64,000 nucleotides of DNA from Methylovulum sp. GTDB lineage: Bacteria > Pseudomonadota > Gammaproteobacteria > Methylococcales > Methylomonadaceae. The translations under genes were made by a program, and so were the position numbers. The stretch covers positions 1-64,000 of the forward strand of contig JAURZI010000108.1 of NCBI GenBank assembly GCA_030653435.1, written 5' to 3'. Below the pieces are notes generated by a model that had not been told where the DNA came from, made no database searches, and saw nothing but the letters and a program-made list of their open reading frames with translations. Position 1 is the first letter of the stretch; each line of letters begins with the position of its first letter. Of the stretch, positions 29,394 to 42,507 are shown piece by piece.

Positions 29394-32964
<3,571 letters not shown>

Positions 32965-32966
32965 TT

Positions 32967-33758
32967 ATGTTAACTTACCCTGAAATTGATCCTATCGCCA
33001 TTGCCATAGGGCCGCTAAAAATTCATTGGTACGGCCTGATGTATCTGGTCGGTTTTGTCGCCGTCTATTTTTTGGGGCAATACAGGGCAAAACAGCCTTG
33101 GTCGCCAATCAAGCCGGAAGCTATTGAAGATCTGGTTACTTATGGGGCTTTGGGCGTCATACTGGGCGGCAGGGTAGGTTATGTCTTATTTTATAATTTC
33201 AGCGAATTTATCAATGATCCAGTTATGCTGTTAAAAATATGGCAGGGTGGTATGTCGTTTCACGGCGGTATGCTCGGTGTATTTGTAGCCATGTGGTTTT
33301 TCGCCAAAAAACAGCAATGCACTGTAATGCAACTGACCGATATTATAGCTCCGTTAGCACCTATCGGTTTGGGTGCCGGGCGTATCGGTAATTTTATTAA
33401 TTCGGAATTGTGGGGCAGACCCACTGATGTGCCTTGGGCTATGGTTTTTCCCAATGGCGGCCCGTTAGCACGGCATCCTTCGCAATTGTATGAAGCCTTT
33501 TTAGAAGGCCTGGTTTTGTTTGCGGTGCTCTGGTTTTATTCGCAAAAACCCAGGCCGGTAATGGCGACAACCGGACTGGCCGTAATGCTCTATGGCTGTT
33601 TCCGATTTTTTGTCGAGTTTTACCGAATGCCAGACGCGCACCTGGGTTATTTGGCGTTGGACTGGGTAACAATGGGGCAGATATTATCTGCGCCTATGAT
33701 TATCATCGGCGGATTGTTATTTTATTTTGCCAATAGGAAAGCGTCATCAGGCAAATAA
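32967..33758 (+). CDS. lgt: Prolipoprotein diacylglyceryl transferase
   Basis: A 263-residue inner-membrane enzyme with seven membrane segments. It moves diacylglycerol from phosphatidylglycerol to the lipobox cysteine. Conserved parts are IHWYGLMYL, FHGGMLG and RIGNFINSELWGRPTD. It follows gyrB by two bases, and may be co-transcribed. Confidence 0.98.
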   Translation: MLTYPEIDPIAIAIGPLKIHWYGLMYLVGFVAVYFLGQYRAKQPWSPIKPEAIEDLVTYGALGVILGGRVGYVLFYNFSEFINDPVMLLKIWQGGMSFHGGMLGVFVAMWFFAKKQQCTVMQLTDIIAPLAPIGLGAGRIGNFINSELWGRPTDVPWAMVFPNGGPLARHPSQLYEAFLEGLVLFAVLWFYSQKPRPVMATTGLAVMLYGCFRFFVEFYRMPDAHLGYLALDWVTMGQILSAPMIIIGGLLFYFANRKASSGK

Positions 33759-33837
33759 ACCGGCAACGAATAACATCGCAGCCACCTCCGTTTTACTGAA
33801 TAGTTTTGTTTAACAAATGCGCGGACATCAACACGCG

Positions 33838-34017
33838 TCATGCAAAAAAGTCGGTAGCGCCGAACCAATCCACGGTATTTTGTTTCAGGGGCAACGGCTG
33901 CTCCCTTGCTAGCTCATCTAGGACATATTCCAGGCCATAAAAACTACCCGTCCCAAAAGCCTGGTTGATGGATTCGATAATATTACTATGCTGTGCATCG
34001 GAATTTTGGTTAAGCAT
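33838..34017 (-). CDS. Small protein of unknown function
   Basis: A 59-residue frame with ATG at 34017 and a strong AGGAAGG about seven bases upstream, ending TGA at 33838. The protein starts MLNQNSDAQHSNIIESINQA, is acidic, has GSFYGLEYVLDELAREQPLP and ends in WFGATDFFA. It has no signal peptide or membrane segment. I recognise no family. The good ribosome site and balanced composition argue that it is real. It stands alone on the minus strand between lgt and thyA. Confidence 0.6.
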   Translation of the reverse strand: MLNQNSDAQHSNIIESINQAFGTGSFYGLEYVLDELAREQPLPLKQNTVDWFGATDFFA

Positions 34018-34256
34018 CTGTTACCTTCCTTTTTGCTGATTGACTTACAGAATTAAGGCCACAACATTCGCTTACCGTTATGGCTACGGCATAACGATGC
34101 ACCTTTCTGGCTGAACAACAGCTGAAAGTAGTCATGGGTGGGGGCGACAAACCACAACGCTAGGGGTCGGATTAAATAACTTTAGTTTGGTGTACCCGCC
34201 AGGATTTCAGTTGGCGTACTGCGTCTTTGTCAAAAACCATTAGTTACATAAACTGT

Positions 34257-35090
34257 ATGAAGCAATATTTAGAATTACTCGATAACATTTTGGGGCAAGG
34301 TTTTCCGAAAGGTGACAGGACTGGCAGTGGCACCTTGTCCATTTTTGGCCATCAGATGCGTTTTGCTTTAGGGCAAGGCTTTCCGTTGGTGACGACTAAG
34401 AAAATCCATTTAAAATCCATTATTCACGAATTGTTGTGGTTTTTAAAAGGCGAAACCAATCTGGCTTATTTGCATGAGCATAAGGTCAATATCTGGAATG
34501 AATGGGCGGATGAGCAAGGGGATTTAGGCCCCATCTATGGTCGGCAATGGCGATCATGGCCCGCGCCGGATGGTCGGCATATCGACCAGATCAAACAGGT
34601 TATCCAGCAGTTAAAAGATACGCCTGATAGTCGGCGTATCATTGTTTCGGCCTGGAATGTCGCTGACTTACCTGATGAGCGGATCAGTCCGCAAGCGAAT
34701 GTCAAACAGGGTAAAATGGCGTTGGCACCGTGCCATGCATTTTTCCAGTTCTATGTAGCTAACGGCAGGCTATCTTGCCAGCTCTACCAGCGTAGCTGTG
34801 ACACGTTTTTGGGTTTGCCGTTCAATATTGCCAGTTATGCCTTATTGACGCATATCGTGGCACAGCAGAGTGATTTGGCAGTTGGTGATTTAATATGGAC
34901 AGGCGGCGATGTGCATTTGTATTTAAACCACGTGGATCAGGCCAAGCTGCAATTGAGCCGTACACCTTACCCATTGCCGACTTTGGTGATAACACGCAGG
35001 CCGGCATCAATATTCGATTATCAATATGAAGACTTTGAGATGATCCATTATCAGGCGCACGAGACTATCAAAGCGCCTATCTCGGTATAA
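34257..35090 (+). CDS. thyA: Thymidylate synthase
   Basis: A 277-residue enzyme that converts dUMP to dTMP using methylene-tetrahydrofolate. It starts [12 protein letters not shown], like E. coli ThyA, so I use 34257. Visible are DRTGTGTLS-like [32 protein letters not shown], the catalytic cysteine in [12 protein letters not shown] and [15 protein letters not shown]. The gap before it (34018-34256) holds no gene I can support. Confidence 0.98.
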   Translation: MKQYLELLDNILGQGFPKGDRTGSGTLSIFGHQMRFALGQGFPLVTTKKIHLKSIIHELLWFLKGETNLAYLHEHKVNIWNEWADEQGDLGPIYGRQWRSWPAPDGRHIDQIKQVIQQLKDTPDSRRIIVSAWNVADLPDERISPQANVKQGKMALAPCHAFFQFYVANGRLSCQLYQRSCDTFLGLPFNIASYALLTHIVAQQSDLAVGDLIWTGGDVHLYLNHVDQAKLQLSRTPYPLPTLVITRRPASIFDYQYEDFEMIHYQAHETIKAPISV

Positions 35091-35152
35091 TGCCGATGTT
35101 GTTATCGGTTTATAATGTACTGCAAACTTCCCTTTAAAGCTAAAGAGTCACA

Positions 35153-35803
35153 ATGAACATACAACAAAAAGCGCATCCCTGGCACGGCATCAATCCCGGC
35201 GATAAAGTGCCGGATATTGTCACTGCGTTCATAGAAATGGTGCCAACCGACACCGTCAAATATGAAATCGATAAAACATCCGGTTACCTTAAAATAGACC
35301 GGCCGCAAAAATTCTCCAATACAGTCCCTACGCTATACGGGTTTATTCCGCAAACTTATTGTGCAGAACGCGTTGCCGAATTTGCGGCTTTAAAATCAGG
35401 AAAAGCCGTTGCAAAAGGTGATGGTGACCCGCTTGATATTTGCGTTTTGAGTGAACGTGCTGTCACGCACGGCAATATTATTTTACAAGCCATTCCTATA
35501 GGCGGGTTCCGTTTGCTGGACAAAGGCGATGCTGATGACAAGATCATTGCCGTCATGAAAGGGGACGAGTTTTATCGGCAATGGAACGATGTGTCGGATT
35601 GCCCCGAGTCTTATATCAACCGCTTAAGGCATTATTTTTTGACCTATAAAAATCTGCCTGGCGAAAAGGGCTCTTGCGAAATCACTAATGTATATGGGCG
35701 GGATGAAGCCCACGAAGTGATCAGGCGGTCGATGGAAGATTATCAACATCACTATGGATGCAGTGAGTTATGCAATGATGACAATATTGGACGGGATGGC
35801 TAG
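35153..35803 (+). CDS. ppa: Inorganic pyrophosphatase, family I
   Basis: A 216-residue cytoplasmic enzyme that hydrolyses pyrophosphate to phosphate. The family I metal-site signature is DGDPLDICV, followed by GGFRLLDKGDADDKIIAV. The N-terminus (HPWHGINPGD) and length of about 216 differ from the 175-residue E. coli enzyme and resemble a longer subgroup. An RBS-like AAAG lies close to the ATG. Confidence 0.95.
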   Translation: MNIQQKAHPWHGINPGDKVPDIVTAFIEMVPTDTVKYEIDKTSGYLKIDRPQKFSNTVPTLYGFIPQTYCAERVAEFAALKSGKAVAKGDGDPLDICVLSERAVTHGNIILQAIPIGGFRLLDKGDADDKIIAVMKGDEFYRQWNDVSDCPESYINRLRHYFLTYKNLPGEKGSCEITNVYGRDEAHEVIRRSMEDYQHHYGCSELCNDDNIGRDG

Positions 35804-35811
35804 GAAACAGC

Positions 35812-36309
35812 ATGCAAGATAGAGAGCGCTTAAAAGCCGGGCTTGCACTTCCCTGGACTTTTGTAGGCACCATGCTGCTAATGCTGGCTGCCGCCATTAT
35901 TGTTTGCCATACACTGGGCAAGCAAGTGCAGCAACCTGTGCCGACAGAGCAAATAATGGTGACCAGGACAGTGCTTTATGCGATTGCCATTGCCACTTTC
36001 CCATTGACTAACCTGATTAGGCATATCCAGTTGCGGCTTAACCAAACCATGCCGTTGGCAAATAAGGGGACCATTGGCATAGACGATGTGCTTCTCGAAG
36101 CAAAAAGCCGCTATTTTTTAACGACGTTAATATCCATGTCCCTGATTGAAACCATCGGAATTTTTGGCTTTGTCATGTTTGTATTGGGTGATAATTTTAA
36201 TACGCTCTATATTTTTACCGGCATGTCAGCCTTGGGCTTGTTTTTGTACCGGCCTAAAGTAGTCGAGTATAACGGCATTGTTGAGGCGCTTATCCATCTA
36301 ACAAGATGA
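35812..36309 (+). CDS. Predicted membrane protein
   Basis: A 165-residue protein with about four hydrophobic segments: LPWTFVGTMLLMLAAAIIV, VLYAIAIATFPLTNLI, FLTTLISMSLIETIGIFGFV and NTLYIFTGMSALGLFLY. It follows ppa by eight bases. I recognise no family. Short four-helix proteins of this kind often sit beside housekeeping genes without known roles. Confidence 0.7.
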   Translation: MQDRERLKAGLALPWTFVGTMLLMLAAAIIVCHTLGKQVQQPVPTEQIMVTRTVLYAIAIATFPLTNLIRHIQLRLNQTMPLANKGTIGIDDVLLEAKSRYFLTTLISMSLIETIGIFGFVMFVLGDNFNTLYIFTGMSALGLFLYRPKVVEYNGIVEALIHLTR

Positions 36310-36513
36310 TCTTTGCTGTATTATTAAGCTCTTGAGCTTAAGCGATGTCGTCGCATTGCTGGTGAGTTATTGCGGACTGATCTGGTAAGCTGGCAATTAA
36401 TAGGGTCAGCCCAATAGTGGGGAGGTGTAGGGTGTATCACGTACCTTTCATACTGAAGGGGGCTGGGACAAGGAAAGTGTTGCTTTTATGCCCCAGCATA
36501 AACTTTTAGAGGC

Positions 36514-37323
36514 TTATTTTTGGTCGACTTTAATTCTTTTACGCCGATAATTGTGCCCGTAAAAAATTTCTGCGACTTCTTTTTCCAGTTTCTTTTGAAT
36601 TTCTGCTTTTTGGGCATCATTCAGGTTGCTTTCTTTTTCAAATAAATAATTTTCGAGCTCGGTTTCCTTGAGCATCATTTTGGTATGAAAAATATTTTCA
36701 TGGTAGACATTGACATCTATCATTTGATAGCTCTCTTGCGTGTCCCTTGCAATGTAGTTCTGGATAGAAGTGATATTGTGATCGATGAAATGCTTTTTCC
36801 CTGAAATGTCACGGGTAAAACCACGGACTCGGTAATCCATAATAACCACATCGGATTCAAAGCTGTGGATCAGATAATTAAGGGCTTTTAATGGCGAAAT
36901 GCGACCGCAGGTGGAAACGTCAATATCTGCGCGAAAGGTGCTGATACCGCTGTCGGGATGACTCTCGGGATAGGTATGGACAGTAATATGGCTTTTATCC
37001 AGATGCGCCAGCACGGTTTCAGGCAATGGTCCAGGCGATTGGCTGTTCATATTGGAAGGCGGCGCTACATCACCCTCTGAAATCAGCATGGTTACACTGG
37101 CCCCTTGCGGGTCGTAATCCTGATGAGCGATGTTAAGGATTTGCGCACCGATAATTTCAGCAACATCCTTAAGAATTTGTGTTAGCCTGTTGGCATTATA
37201 GGCTTCATCAATATATTCGATATAAGCCTGTTGCTGTTCAGCCGGGGCGTAGCAAATATCGTATATGTTGAAGCTTAGTGACTTTGTTAGGTTGTTAAAA
37301 CCGTGTAATTGCAATTTGTTCAA
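36514..37323 (-). CDS. speD: S-adenosylmethionine decarboxylase proenzyme
   Basis: About 269 residues, of the E. coli SpeD type. It makes decarboxylated SAM for spermidine synthesis and processes itself to form a pyruvoyl group at the serine in [15 protein letters not shown]. Other matches are [20 protein letters not shown] and [15 protein letters not shown] start at 37323 gives [11 protein letters not shown], like E. coli, and has GAGG nine bases upstream. An in-frame ATG at 37353 would overlap the upstream gene by 26 bases. The C-terminus is Lys/Glu-rich. Confidence 0.95.
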   Translation of the reverse strand: MNKLQLHGFNNLTKSLSFNIYDICYAPAEQQQAYIEYIDEAYNANRLTQILKDVAEIIGAQILNIAHQDYDPQGASVTMLISEGDVAPPSNMNSQSPGPLPETVLAHLDKSHITVHTYPESHPDSGISTFRADIDVSTCGRISPLKALNYLIHSFESDVVIMDYRVRGFTRDISGKKHFIDHNITSIQNYIARDTQESYQMIDVNVYHENIFHTKMMLKETELENYLFEKESNLNDAQKAEIQKKLEKEVAEIFYGHNYRRKRIKVDQK

Positions 37324-37327
37324 TTCA

Positions 37328-37744
37328 TTAAACCTCGATAACTTCAAAATCATGGGTGATTTCCACCGCTTTGCCCAGCATGATGGTTGCAGAACAATAT
37401 TTCTCCGCAGACAATTTTATGGCACGCTCGACAGCGGACGCTTTTAAAGCATGACCGCTGACAATAAAATGCAAGTGAATCTTGCTAAACACACTAGGTA
37501 TGGCATCAACGCGCTCCGCAGAAATTTCAGTGACGCACTGGACAATATCATTCCTGCCTTTTTGTAAAATTTGCACAACATCAAAAGATGAACAACCGCC
37601 CACCCCTAGTAAAATCATTTCCATCGGGCGTATGCCCATATTACGTCCGCCGTGTTCCGGAGGGCCGTCCATGACTACCGCGTGGCCACTGCCAGTTTCG
37701 CCGACGAACATAACGCCGTCGACCCATTTGACTGTTGCTTGCAT
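37328..37744 (-). CDS. OsmC/Ohr-family protein (YhfA-like)
   Basis: A 138-residue protein of the OsmC superfamily, peroxide-reducing in better-known members. The first cysteine is in [15 protein letters not shown], the second in [18 protein letters not shown]. The pattern matches the YhfA subgroup, which lies next to crp in E. coli and is here divergent from a crp-like gene. It overlaps or nearly touches speD. Confidence 0.88.
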   Translation of the reverse strand: MQATVKWVDGVMFVGETGSGHAVVMDGPPEHGGRNMGIRPMEMILLGVGGCSSFDVVQILQKGRNDIVQCVTEISAERVDAIPSVFSKIHLHFIVSGHALKASAVERAIKLSAEKYCSATIMLGKAVEITHDFEVIEV

Positions 37745-37876
37745 TTATTTTACCCTAGCAAAAAAAGACGCATAGAATAGCACACAATATTATTTATAGC
37801 CTTTCGAAGTTGATTTTTATTAATTTACTCCCGCGCCTTTGATAGCTAGACCACATGGATCCTGGATAAAACTCCT

Positions 37877-38539
37877 ATGACACCCAATTTTCCAAAAGAA
37901 TTATATAGAAAAGAAGCACTAGAGACGTTTTTACAGCTATGCCAGAAAAAGGTATATCCGGCTAAAGCCAGTGTTTTCAAACCTGGTGATAGTGGCGATA
38001 AGCTTTATTTTATTATTGACGGCTCGGTTAGTGTTTGTGCGGAAGACGACGAGGGAAGGCAAGAGTTGATGCTGGCTTACCTGAACAAGAATGAGTTTAT
38101 TGGCGAAGTGGGGGTTTTTAATGTCGTCGAAGAAATCCGGCAAGTGACTGTTAAAACCCGTAGCGAATGCCATTTGGCTGAAATAAGTTATGAGCGTTTT
38201 CGGCAAGCGCTGAAAAAAGAGTTGCTGGAATATGCGCCAGACATGCTGTACCTGATAGCCTGCCAATTGTCGGCGCGGCTGCTGATCACCAGCCGCAAAT
38301 TTAGCGACTTGGCCTTTATGGATGTGGAAGGGCGGATTGCCCGCACCTTGCTGGATCTTTGTAAAGAACCCGATGCCATAACACATCCCGATGGTATGCA
38401 GTTACATATTTCCCGTCAGGAAATTGGCCGTTTAGTCGGGTGTTCCAGGGAAATGGCAGGGCGCGTCATCAAAGAATTGGAGAATAAACAGCTGATCACC
38501 GCGCATGGCAAAACCATCGTTGTGTTCGGTACGCGTTGA
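37877..38539 (+). CDS. crp: CRP/Vfr-like cAMP receptor protein
   Basis: A 220-residue transcription factor. The cyclic-nucleotide domain has FIGEVGVF (Gly and Glu conserved), and the Arg that binds cAMP phosphate is kept in EEIRQVTVKT. The following residue, Ser in E. coli, is Gln here. The helix C pair TS is kept in LLITSRKFSDLAF. The C-terminal helix-turn-helix is ISRQEIGRLVGCSREMAGRV. It is likely a global regulator. Divergent from the OsmC-like gene. Confidence 0.92.
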   Translation: MTPNFPKELYRKEALETFLQLCQKKVYPAKASVFKPGDSGDKLYFIIDGSVSVCAEDDEGRQELMLAYLNKNEFIGEVGVFNVVEEIRQVTVKTRSECHLAEISYERFRQALKKELLEYAPDMLYLIACQLSARLLITSRKFSDLAFMDVEGRIARTLLDLCKEPDAITHPDGMQLHISRQEIGRLVGCSREMAGRVIKELENKQLITAHGKTIVVFGTR

Positions 38540-38545
38540 TCTACG

Positions 38546-39148
38546 CTAGGTGTCTTTTTTGTGCATGACCAGCAGGCGGTTGTTAGCGGGCATGGCGACA
38601 TCATCTATTAAGCCTATACCTTTGCTGGAAGCCAGTGCATTGACCGCTTCGAAATCCCTGATACCGCTCAAGGCATCTCTGTCCTTGAGCCAGAGGTCAA
38701 AACTGGCATTGCTGTGGCTGGTATACAGGCCGTGATAATTGAACGGGCCATAAATGCAGATTATTGCCCCAGGATTTAATTTTTCAGCCAAACGATCAAA
38801 TAAAACTTCCACCTGATGCCAACTCATAATATGCAAGGTATTGGCAGTGAACAGCGCATCAATACGGCTGCAAGGCCACATGGCTTGGGTAATATCCAAC
38901 GGGAGAGGCGGTTTTAAATTGTCCAAGCAGGCATCATCACACCATAAGCGGATGCCCGGAATATTTTCCTCCCTGTCCGTGGGTTGCCAGACTATATGCG
39001 GCAACTGTCCGGCAAAATAGCAGGCATGTTGGCCGGTACCGCTGCCGATTTCCCAAACAATGGCGGGCGTGTTAAAAAATTGGCGTATGACTTGCAAAAT
39101 AGGCTCTTTATTGTTTTCGCAGGCTTGCGAAAAAGGTTTATAGGCCAT
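38546..39148 (-). CDS. DUF938 SAM-dependent methyltransferase
   Basis: A 200-residue class I methyltransferase-like protein. The SAM loop is EIGSGTGQHACYFA, followed by VWQPTDREENIPGI and the core FTANTLHIMSWHQVE. DUF938 proteins are widespread in proteobacteria. The substrate is unknown. It converges with crp, with only six bases between. Confidence 0.9.
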   Translation of the reverse strand: MAYKPFSQACENNKEPILQVIRQFFNTPAIVWEIGSGTGQHACYFAGQLPHIVWQPTDREENIPGIRLWCDDACLDNLKPPLPLDITQAMWPCSRIDALFTANTLHIMSWHQVEVLFDRLAEKLNPGAIICIYGPFNYHGLYTSHSNASFDLWLKDRDALSGIRDFEAVNALASSKGIGLIDDVAMPANNRLLVMHKKDT

Positions 39149-39216
39149 GCTGGTGTTTCCTATGATTTATCAACGCGATCTGATGTTTTAATGGCGGCTG
39201 TAACGTATATGAAAAC

Positions 39217-40365
39217 ATGAAAGTAAAACTGGTCAACAATATCGCCGACGCTGATGCAGTGCTTTGGAACGGGTTGGTCGGCGATGCTTACCCGTTCTTA
39301 CGCCATGAGTTTTTGCTGGCGCTGGAACAATCCGGGGCGGTATCTGAACAAACCGGCTGGCTCCCCAAGCATCTTTTGGTCATTGACGGCGATGAATGGC
39401 TAGGTGTTATGCCCCTGTACCTGAAAAGTCATTCACGCGGGGAATATGTGTTTGATAGCCAATGGGCGCAGGCCTACCACCAGCACGGGCTAGCCTATTA
39501 CCCCAAATGGCTGGCGTCAATCCCTTTTACGCCCTGCCAGGGTCCCCGGTTCTGCGCTAAGGCGCATGTCGACCCACAAGAATTGTTGCAGTTGATGTTA
39601 GCGGCCATAAAAGATATTTCCGGGCAAAACGATATTTCATCCTGGCATTGCCTGTTCCCTGATGCACAACAGCTTGAGCTATTGCGCTCAACAGGTTTGC
39701 ATATACGCGAAGATGTGCAGTTTCACTGGTTTAATAAAGGCTATCATGATTTTGATGATTTTTTACAAACCTTGAATGCAGCCAAACGTAAAATGATCAG
39801 GCGTGAGCGGCGCAAGGTCAGCGAGCAAGGTGTTGAATTGCTGAGTATTGCCGGACAGCATGTCAGTGCAGGGCAATGGGGGATATTTTTCCGGTTTTAT
39901 GCGATGACCTATTTAAAAAAAGGTTCGCAGCCTTATTTGAGCCTGGCCTTTTTTCAACAGCTGGGCCTAGCTATGGGAGAATACATTTTGGTGGTGTTTG
40001 CAGTCAAAGCAGGCCAATATGTCGGTGCGGCGTTGAGCTTTGTCGGCGCCGATACGTTATATGGCCGGTATTGGGGATGCTACGAAGAATATAACGCGCT
40101 GCATTTTGAAGCGTGCTACTACCAGGGACTGGATTATTGTATCGCGCACGGTTTAAAGCGGTTTGATTCAGGCGCACAAGGTGAGCACAAAATAGCGCGT
40201 GGATTTGAGCCGGTCACGACCTATTCTGCACACTGGATTAAAGATGCCCGGTTTGCAGATGCGATAGCGCAATTTTTGGTCAGGGAACAACAGGCCGTGC
40301 AAAGTTACAAAGCGGATGCGGCGGCTTATCTGCCGTTTAAGCAGCATGCGCGGGATTTGGATTGA
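39217..40365 (+). CDS. FemAB/GNAT-like protein (COG3146 type)
   Basis: A 382-residue cytoplasmic protein. The layout is a double GNAT fold: AYPFLRHEFLLALEQSGAV, PLYLKSHSRGEYVFDSQWA, the long RKMIRRERRKVSEQG segment and the end RFDSGAQGEHKIARGFEPV. This matches the group annotated as peptidoglycan biosynthesis or N-acyltransferase. The acceptor is unknown. Confidence 0.85.
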   Translation: MKVKLVNNIADADAVLWNGLVGDAYPFLRHEFLLALEQSGAVSEQTGWLPKHLLVIDGDEWLGVMPLYLKSHSRGEYVFDSQWAQAYHQHGLAYYPKWLASIPFTPCQGPRFCAKAHVDPQELLQLMLAAIKDISGQNDISSWHCLFPDAQQLELLRSTGLHIREDVQFHWFNKGYHDFDDFLQTLNAAKRKMIRRERRKVSEQGVELLSIAGQHVSAGQWGIFFRFYAMTYLKKGSQPYLSLAFFQQLGLAMGEYILVVFAVKAGQYVGAALSFVGADTLYGRYWGCYEEYNALHFEACYYQGLDYCIAHGLKRFDSGAQGEHKIARGFEPVTTYSAHWIKDARFADAIAQFLVREQQAVQSYKADAAAYLPFKQHARDLD

Positions 40366-40433
40366 ATATTAAAATAAAGCTGTTACAGTCAAGCCGCTAA
40401 AAACCATTTTTAATTCTTAAATGAGGAAAAACC

Positions 40434-40604
40434 ATGTCTGATTATAAAAAATACCAATGCGGCGTATGTGGACATATTTATGATGAAGCCGAAGGCGATG
40501 CGGACTCCGGCATTGCACCGGGCACTTTATGGAAAGACATCCCCGATGATTGGCGTTGCCCTGAATGCGGCGTGGAAAAAAGCGAATACGAGTTAATAGC
40601 TTAA
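40434..40604 (+). CDS. rubA: Rubredoxin
   Basis: A 56-residue electron carrier with one iron held by C9, C12, C42 and C45: [11 protein letters not shown] and DWRCPECG. The start has GAGG eight bases upstream. It is followed 20 bases later by a matching reductase. Rubredoxin often serves alkane or oxygen reduction. The partner oxidase is not here. Confidence 0.97.
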   Translation: MSDYKKYQCGVCGHIYDEAEGDADSGIAPGTLWKDIPDDWRCPECGVEKSEYELIA

Positions 40605-40624
40605 ATTTTACTGGAGTAAAGGCC

Positions 40625-41638
40625 ATGCGCGTTGTCATTATAGGCACCGGTATAGCGGGAGTCAGTTTTGCGGAGAAATACCGCGCATTATCCACCGATG
40701 CCGATATTACCCTGGTCACCAGAGAAAACGACGGTTATTACTCCAGGCCCTTATTGTCGCGTGGCTTCAGCAAAGATGGCATTGAACAATCCATCATCTT
40801 AAAAACATTCGATAAGCTGCGCGCGGGCGGTATCTCAGTTATTAATGGCACAGAAATAACTGCAATCAACCGTAGCGACAAGACACTGGCTATTAATGGC
40901 TGTGGTCAGGAAAAATCACTGCCATATGACCGGCTGATATTGGCGCAAGGCTCTGCGGCTTTTGTGCCGCCGCCTTTCAGGGCTGATAGTGATTTATTTT
41001 TTTGCCTTAACAGCTTCGCCGATTTAAAAGCATTGCGTAAATTTCGGCAGGCATTTTTAAATGCAAACAAGCGGCCGCATTGGGCGATAATCGGCGGCGG
41101 GTTAATCGGCTGTGAAGTCGCGTCCGATTTGGCTATAGCAGGCGATAAGGTCACGTTATTCCATGCAATGGGGAGTTTGATGGAGCGGCAATTGGTCAGT
41201 GACGATTCCGCCTTGCTGCTCCGAGTGTTGCAAGCTTCCGGTGTGCAGGTCTTGCTAAATCAGGCGGTAAAGGGATTTGCTAAACAGGACGAAAAAGTCT
41301 GTGTAAAAACCGATGTTATAGGCAGCTTTGATGCGCTGATCGTTGCTTGCGGTTTTAAGCCCAATACGGCATTGGCTGAAAAAGCAGGGCTGGCAACTGG
41401 ACGAGGCATCACGGTAAACCCGTATTTACAGACCAGCGATGACGCTATTTATGCGCTTGGCGATGTCGCCGAATTGCCGGACGGGAAGCTTTACGCTTTT
41501 ATATTGCCGATACGCAGCCAAGCCTTCTGGTTGGCGGAGTTTCTTGTCGGACAAGAAAAAAATGCCTGGATACCGCCGGTTTTTACTACGAAAGCGAAAG
41601 TGCATGGCTTTGAAGCCGTTCATGCCTATCATCTTTAA
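40625..41638 (+). CDS. Rubredoxin reductase-like FAD/NAD(P) oxidoreductase
   Basis: A 337-residue flavoprotein. The FAD loop is IIGTGIAGVSFAEKY, the NAD(P) loop WAIIGGGLIGCEVASDLA, and the closing FAD motif AIYALGDVAEL. It probably moves electrons from NAD(P)H to the adjacent rubredoxin. I start it at 40625 because the upstream part overlaps rubA. Confidence 0.92.
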   Translation: MRVVIIGTGIAGVSFAEKYRALSTDADITLVTRENDGYYSRPLLSRGFSKDGIEQSIILKTFDKLRAGGISVINGTEITAINRSDKTLAINGCGQEKSLPYDRLILAQGSAAFVPPPFRADSDLFFCLNSFADLKALRKFRQAFLNANKRPHWAIIGGGLIGCEVASDLAIAGDKVTLFHAMGSLMERQLVSDDSALLLRVLQASGVQVLLNQAVKGFAKQDEKVCVKTDVIGSFDALIVACGFKPNTALAEKAGLATGRGITVNPYLQTSDDAIYALGDVAELPDGKLYAFILPIRSQAFWLAEFLVGQEKNAWIPPVFTTKAKVHGFEAVHAYHL

Positions 41639-41665
41639 CTGATGCCATAACCCTTACGGTAAATC

Positions 41666-42367
41666 ATGCAAGCATTCATCCATCCGGCTTTAACCCGACT
41701 CTTCGATGGCATCAAAAGCTTCCAGCAGCGTTTTTATGGCTTGGAACCGGCTAATATGCAGCAGCTGGTCGAACAGGGGCAACATCCGAAAGTGTTGCTG
41801 ATTGCCTGTAGCGATTCCCGCGTAGACCCGGCCTTGCTGATGGATGCCGCGCCTGGGGATTTGTATGTGTTGCGTAATTTTGCCAACTTGGTGCCTCCTT
41901 ATAGCATAGAGGGCAAGCATGACAGTGCGTGTTCGGCTATCGAATATGCCGTCCGTGATTTGGTGGTCGAACATATCATTATTTTGGGTCACGCCCAGTG
42001 CGGCGGCATTCACGCATTATTAGGCACGTTATCAGGGCACAAGCCCCAGCGTGATTTTATCGGTGATTGGGTTAAGCTCGCAATGGATGGCTGTTACCGC
42101 TATGTTGTCGATCAGTTGGAAGGAGTGGAAGTTAATGCAGGGACTGTCGTGCGCGAAGCCGATGTGGAAAACCTCTGTTTACACCAGCATCTGGTCGAAC
42201 GGGCGGCGATACGGGGTTCGCTGGACAATCTGGGCGGCTATCCGTGGATTAAGGAGCGCGTCGCGGCAGGTAAGCTCAATTTATACGGCTGGTGGTTCGA
42301 TTTGGAAAACGGCGATTTATGGGCCACCAATGAAGACAACTCGGCTTTTTTGCCGGTAATTGAATAA
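41666..42367 (+). CDS. Beta-carbonic anhydrase, copy 1
   Basis: A 233-residue zinc enzyme for CO2 hydration. Zinc ligands are visible: C48 with the Asp-Arg dyad in ACSDSRVD, then H109 and C112 in GHAQCGG. It is the plant-type beta class. The downstream gene is a close paralog of equal length. It lies 27 bases after the rubredoxin reductase gene. Confidence 0.97.
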   Translation: MQAFIHPALTRLFDGIKSFQQRFYGLEPANMQQLVEQGQHPKVLLIACSDSRVDPALLMDAAPGDLYVLRNFANLVPPYSIEGKHDSACSAIEYAVRDLVVEHIIILGHAQCGGIHALLGTLSGHKPQRDFIGDWVKLAMDGCYRYVVDQLEGVEVNAGTVVREADVENLCLHQHLVERAAIRGSLDNLGGYPWIKERVAAGKLNLYGWWFDLENGDLWATNEDNSAFLPVIE

Positions 42368-42507
42368 ATCGGCAAAGCAGGCGCGCATGGCGATGCCCTC
42401 GCGCCGACTTCAAGAATTCCTCCTATCCCTTTCGGCTTGCGTTTTTGCCGGGAATAGTTATTATTCCTGATAACCCATCTAGCAACACACGATAACTCCT
42501 ATACACC

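Noticed and set aside
36325-36340. Palindrome TAAGCTC-TT-GAGCTTA after the membrane protein gene
   Set aside because: A two-base loop and no T-run make it a poor terminator. No other role is evident.
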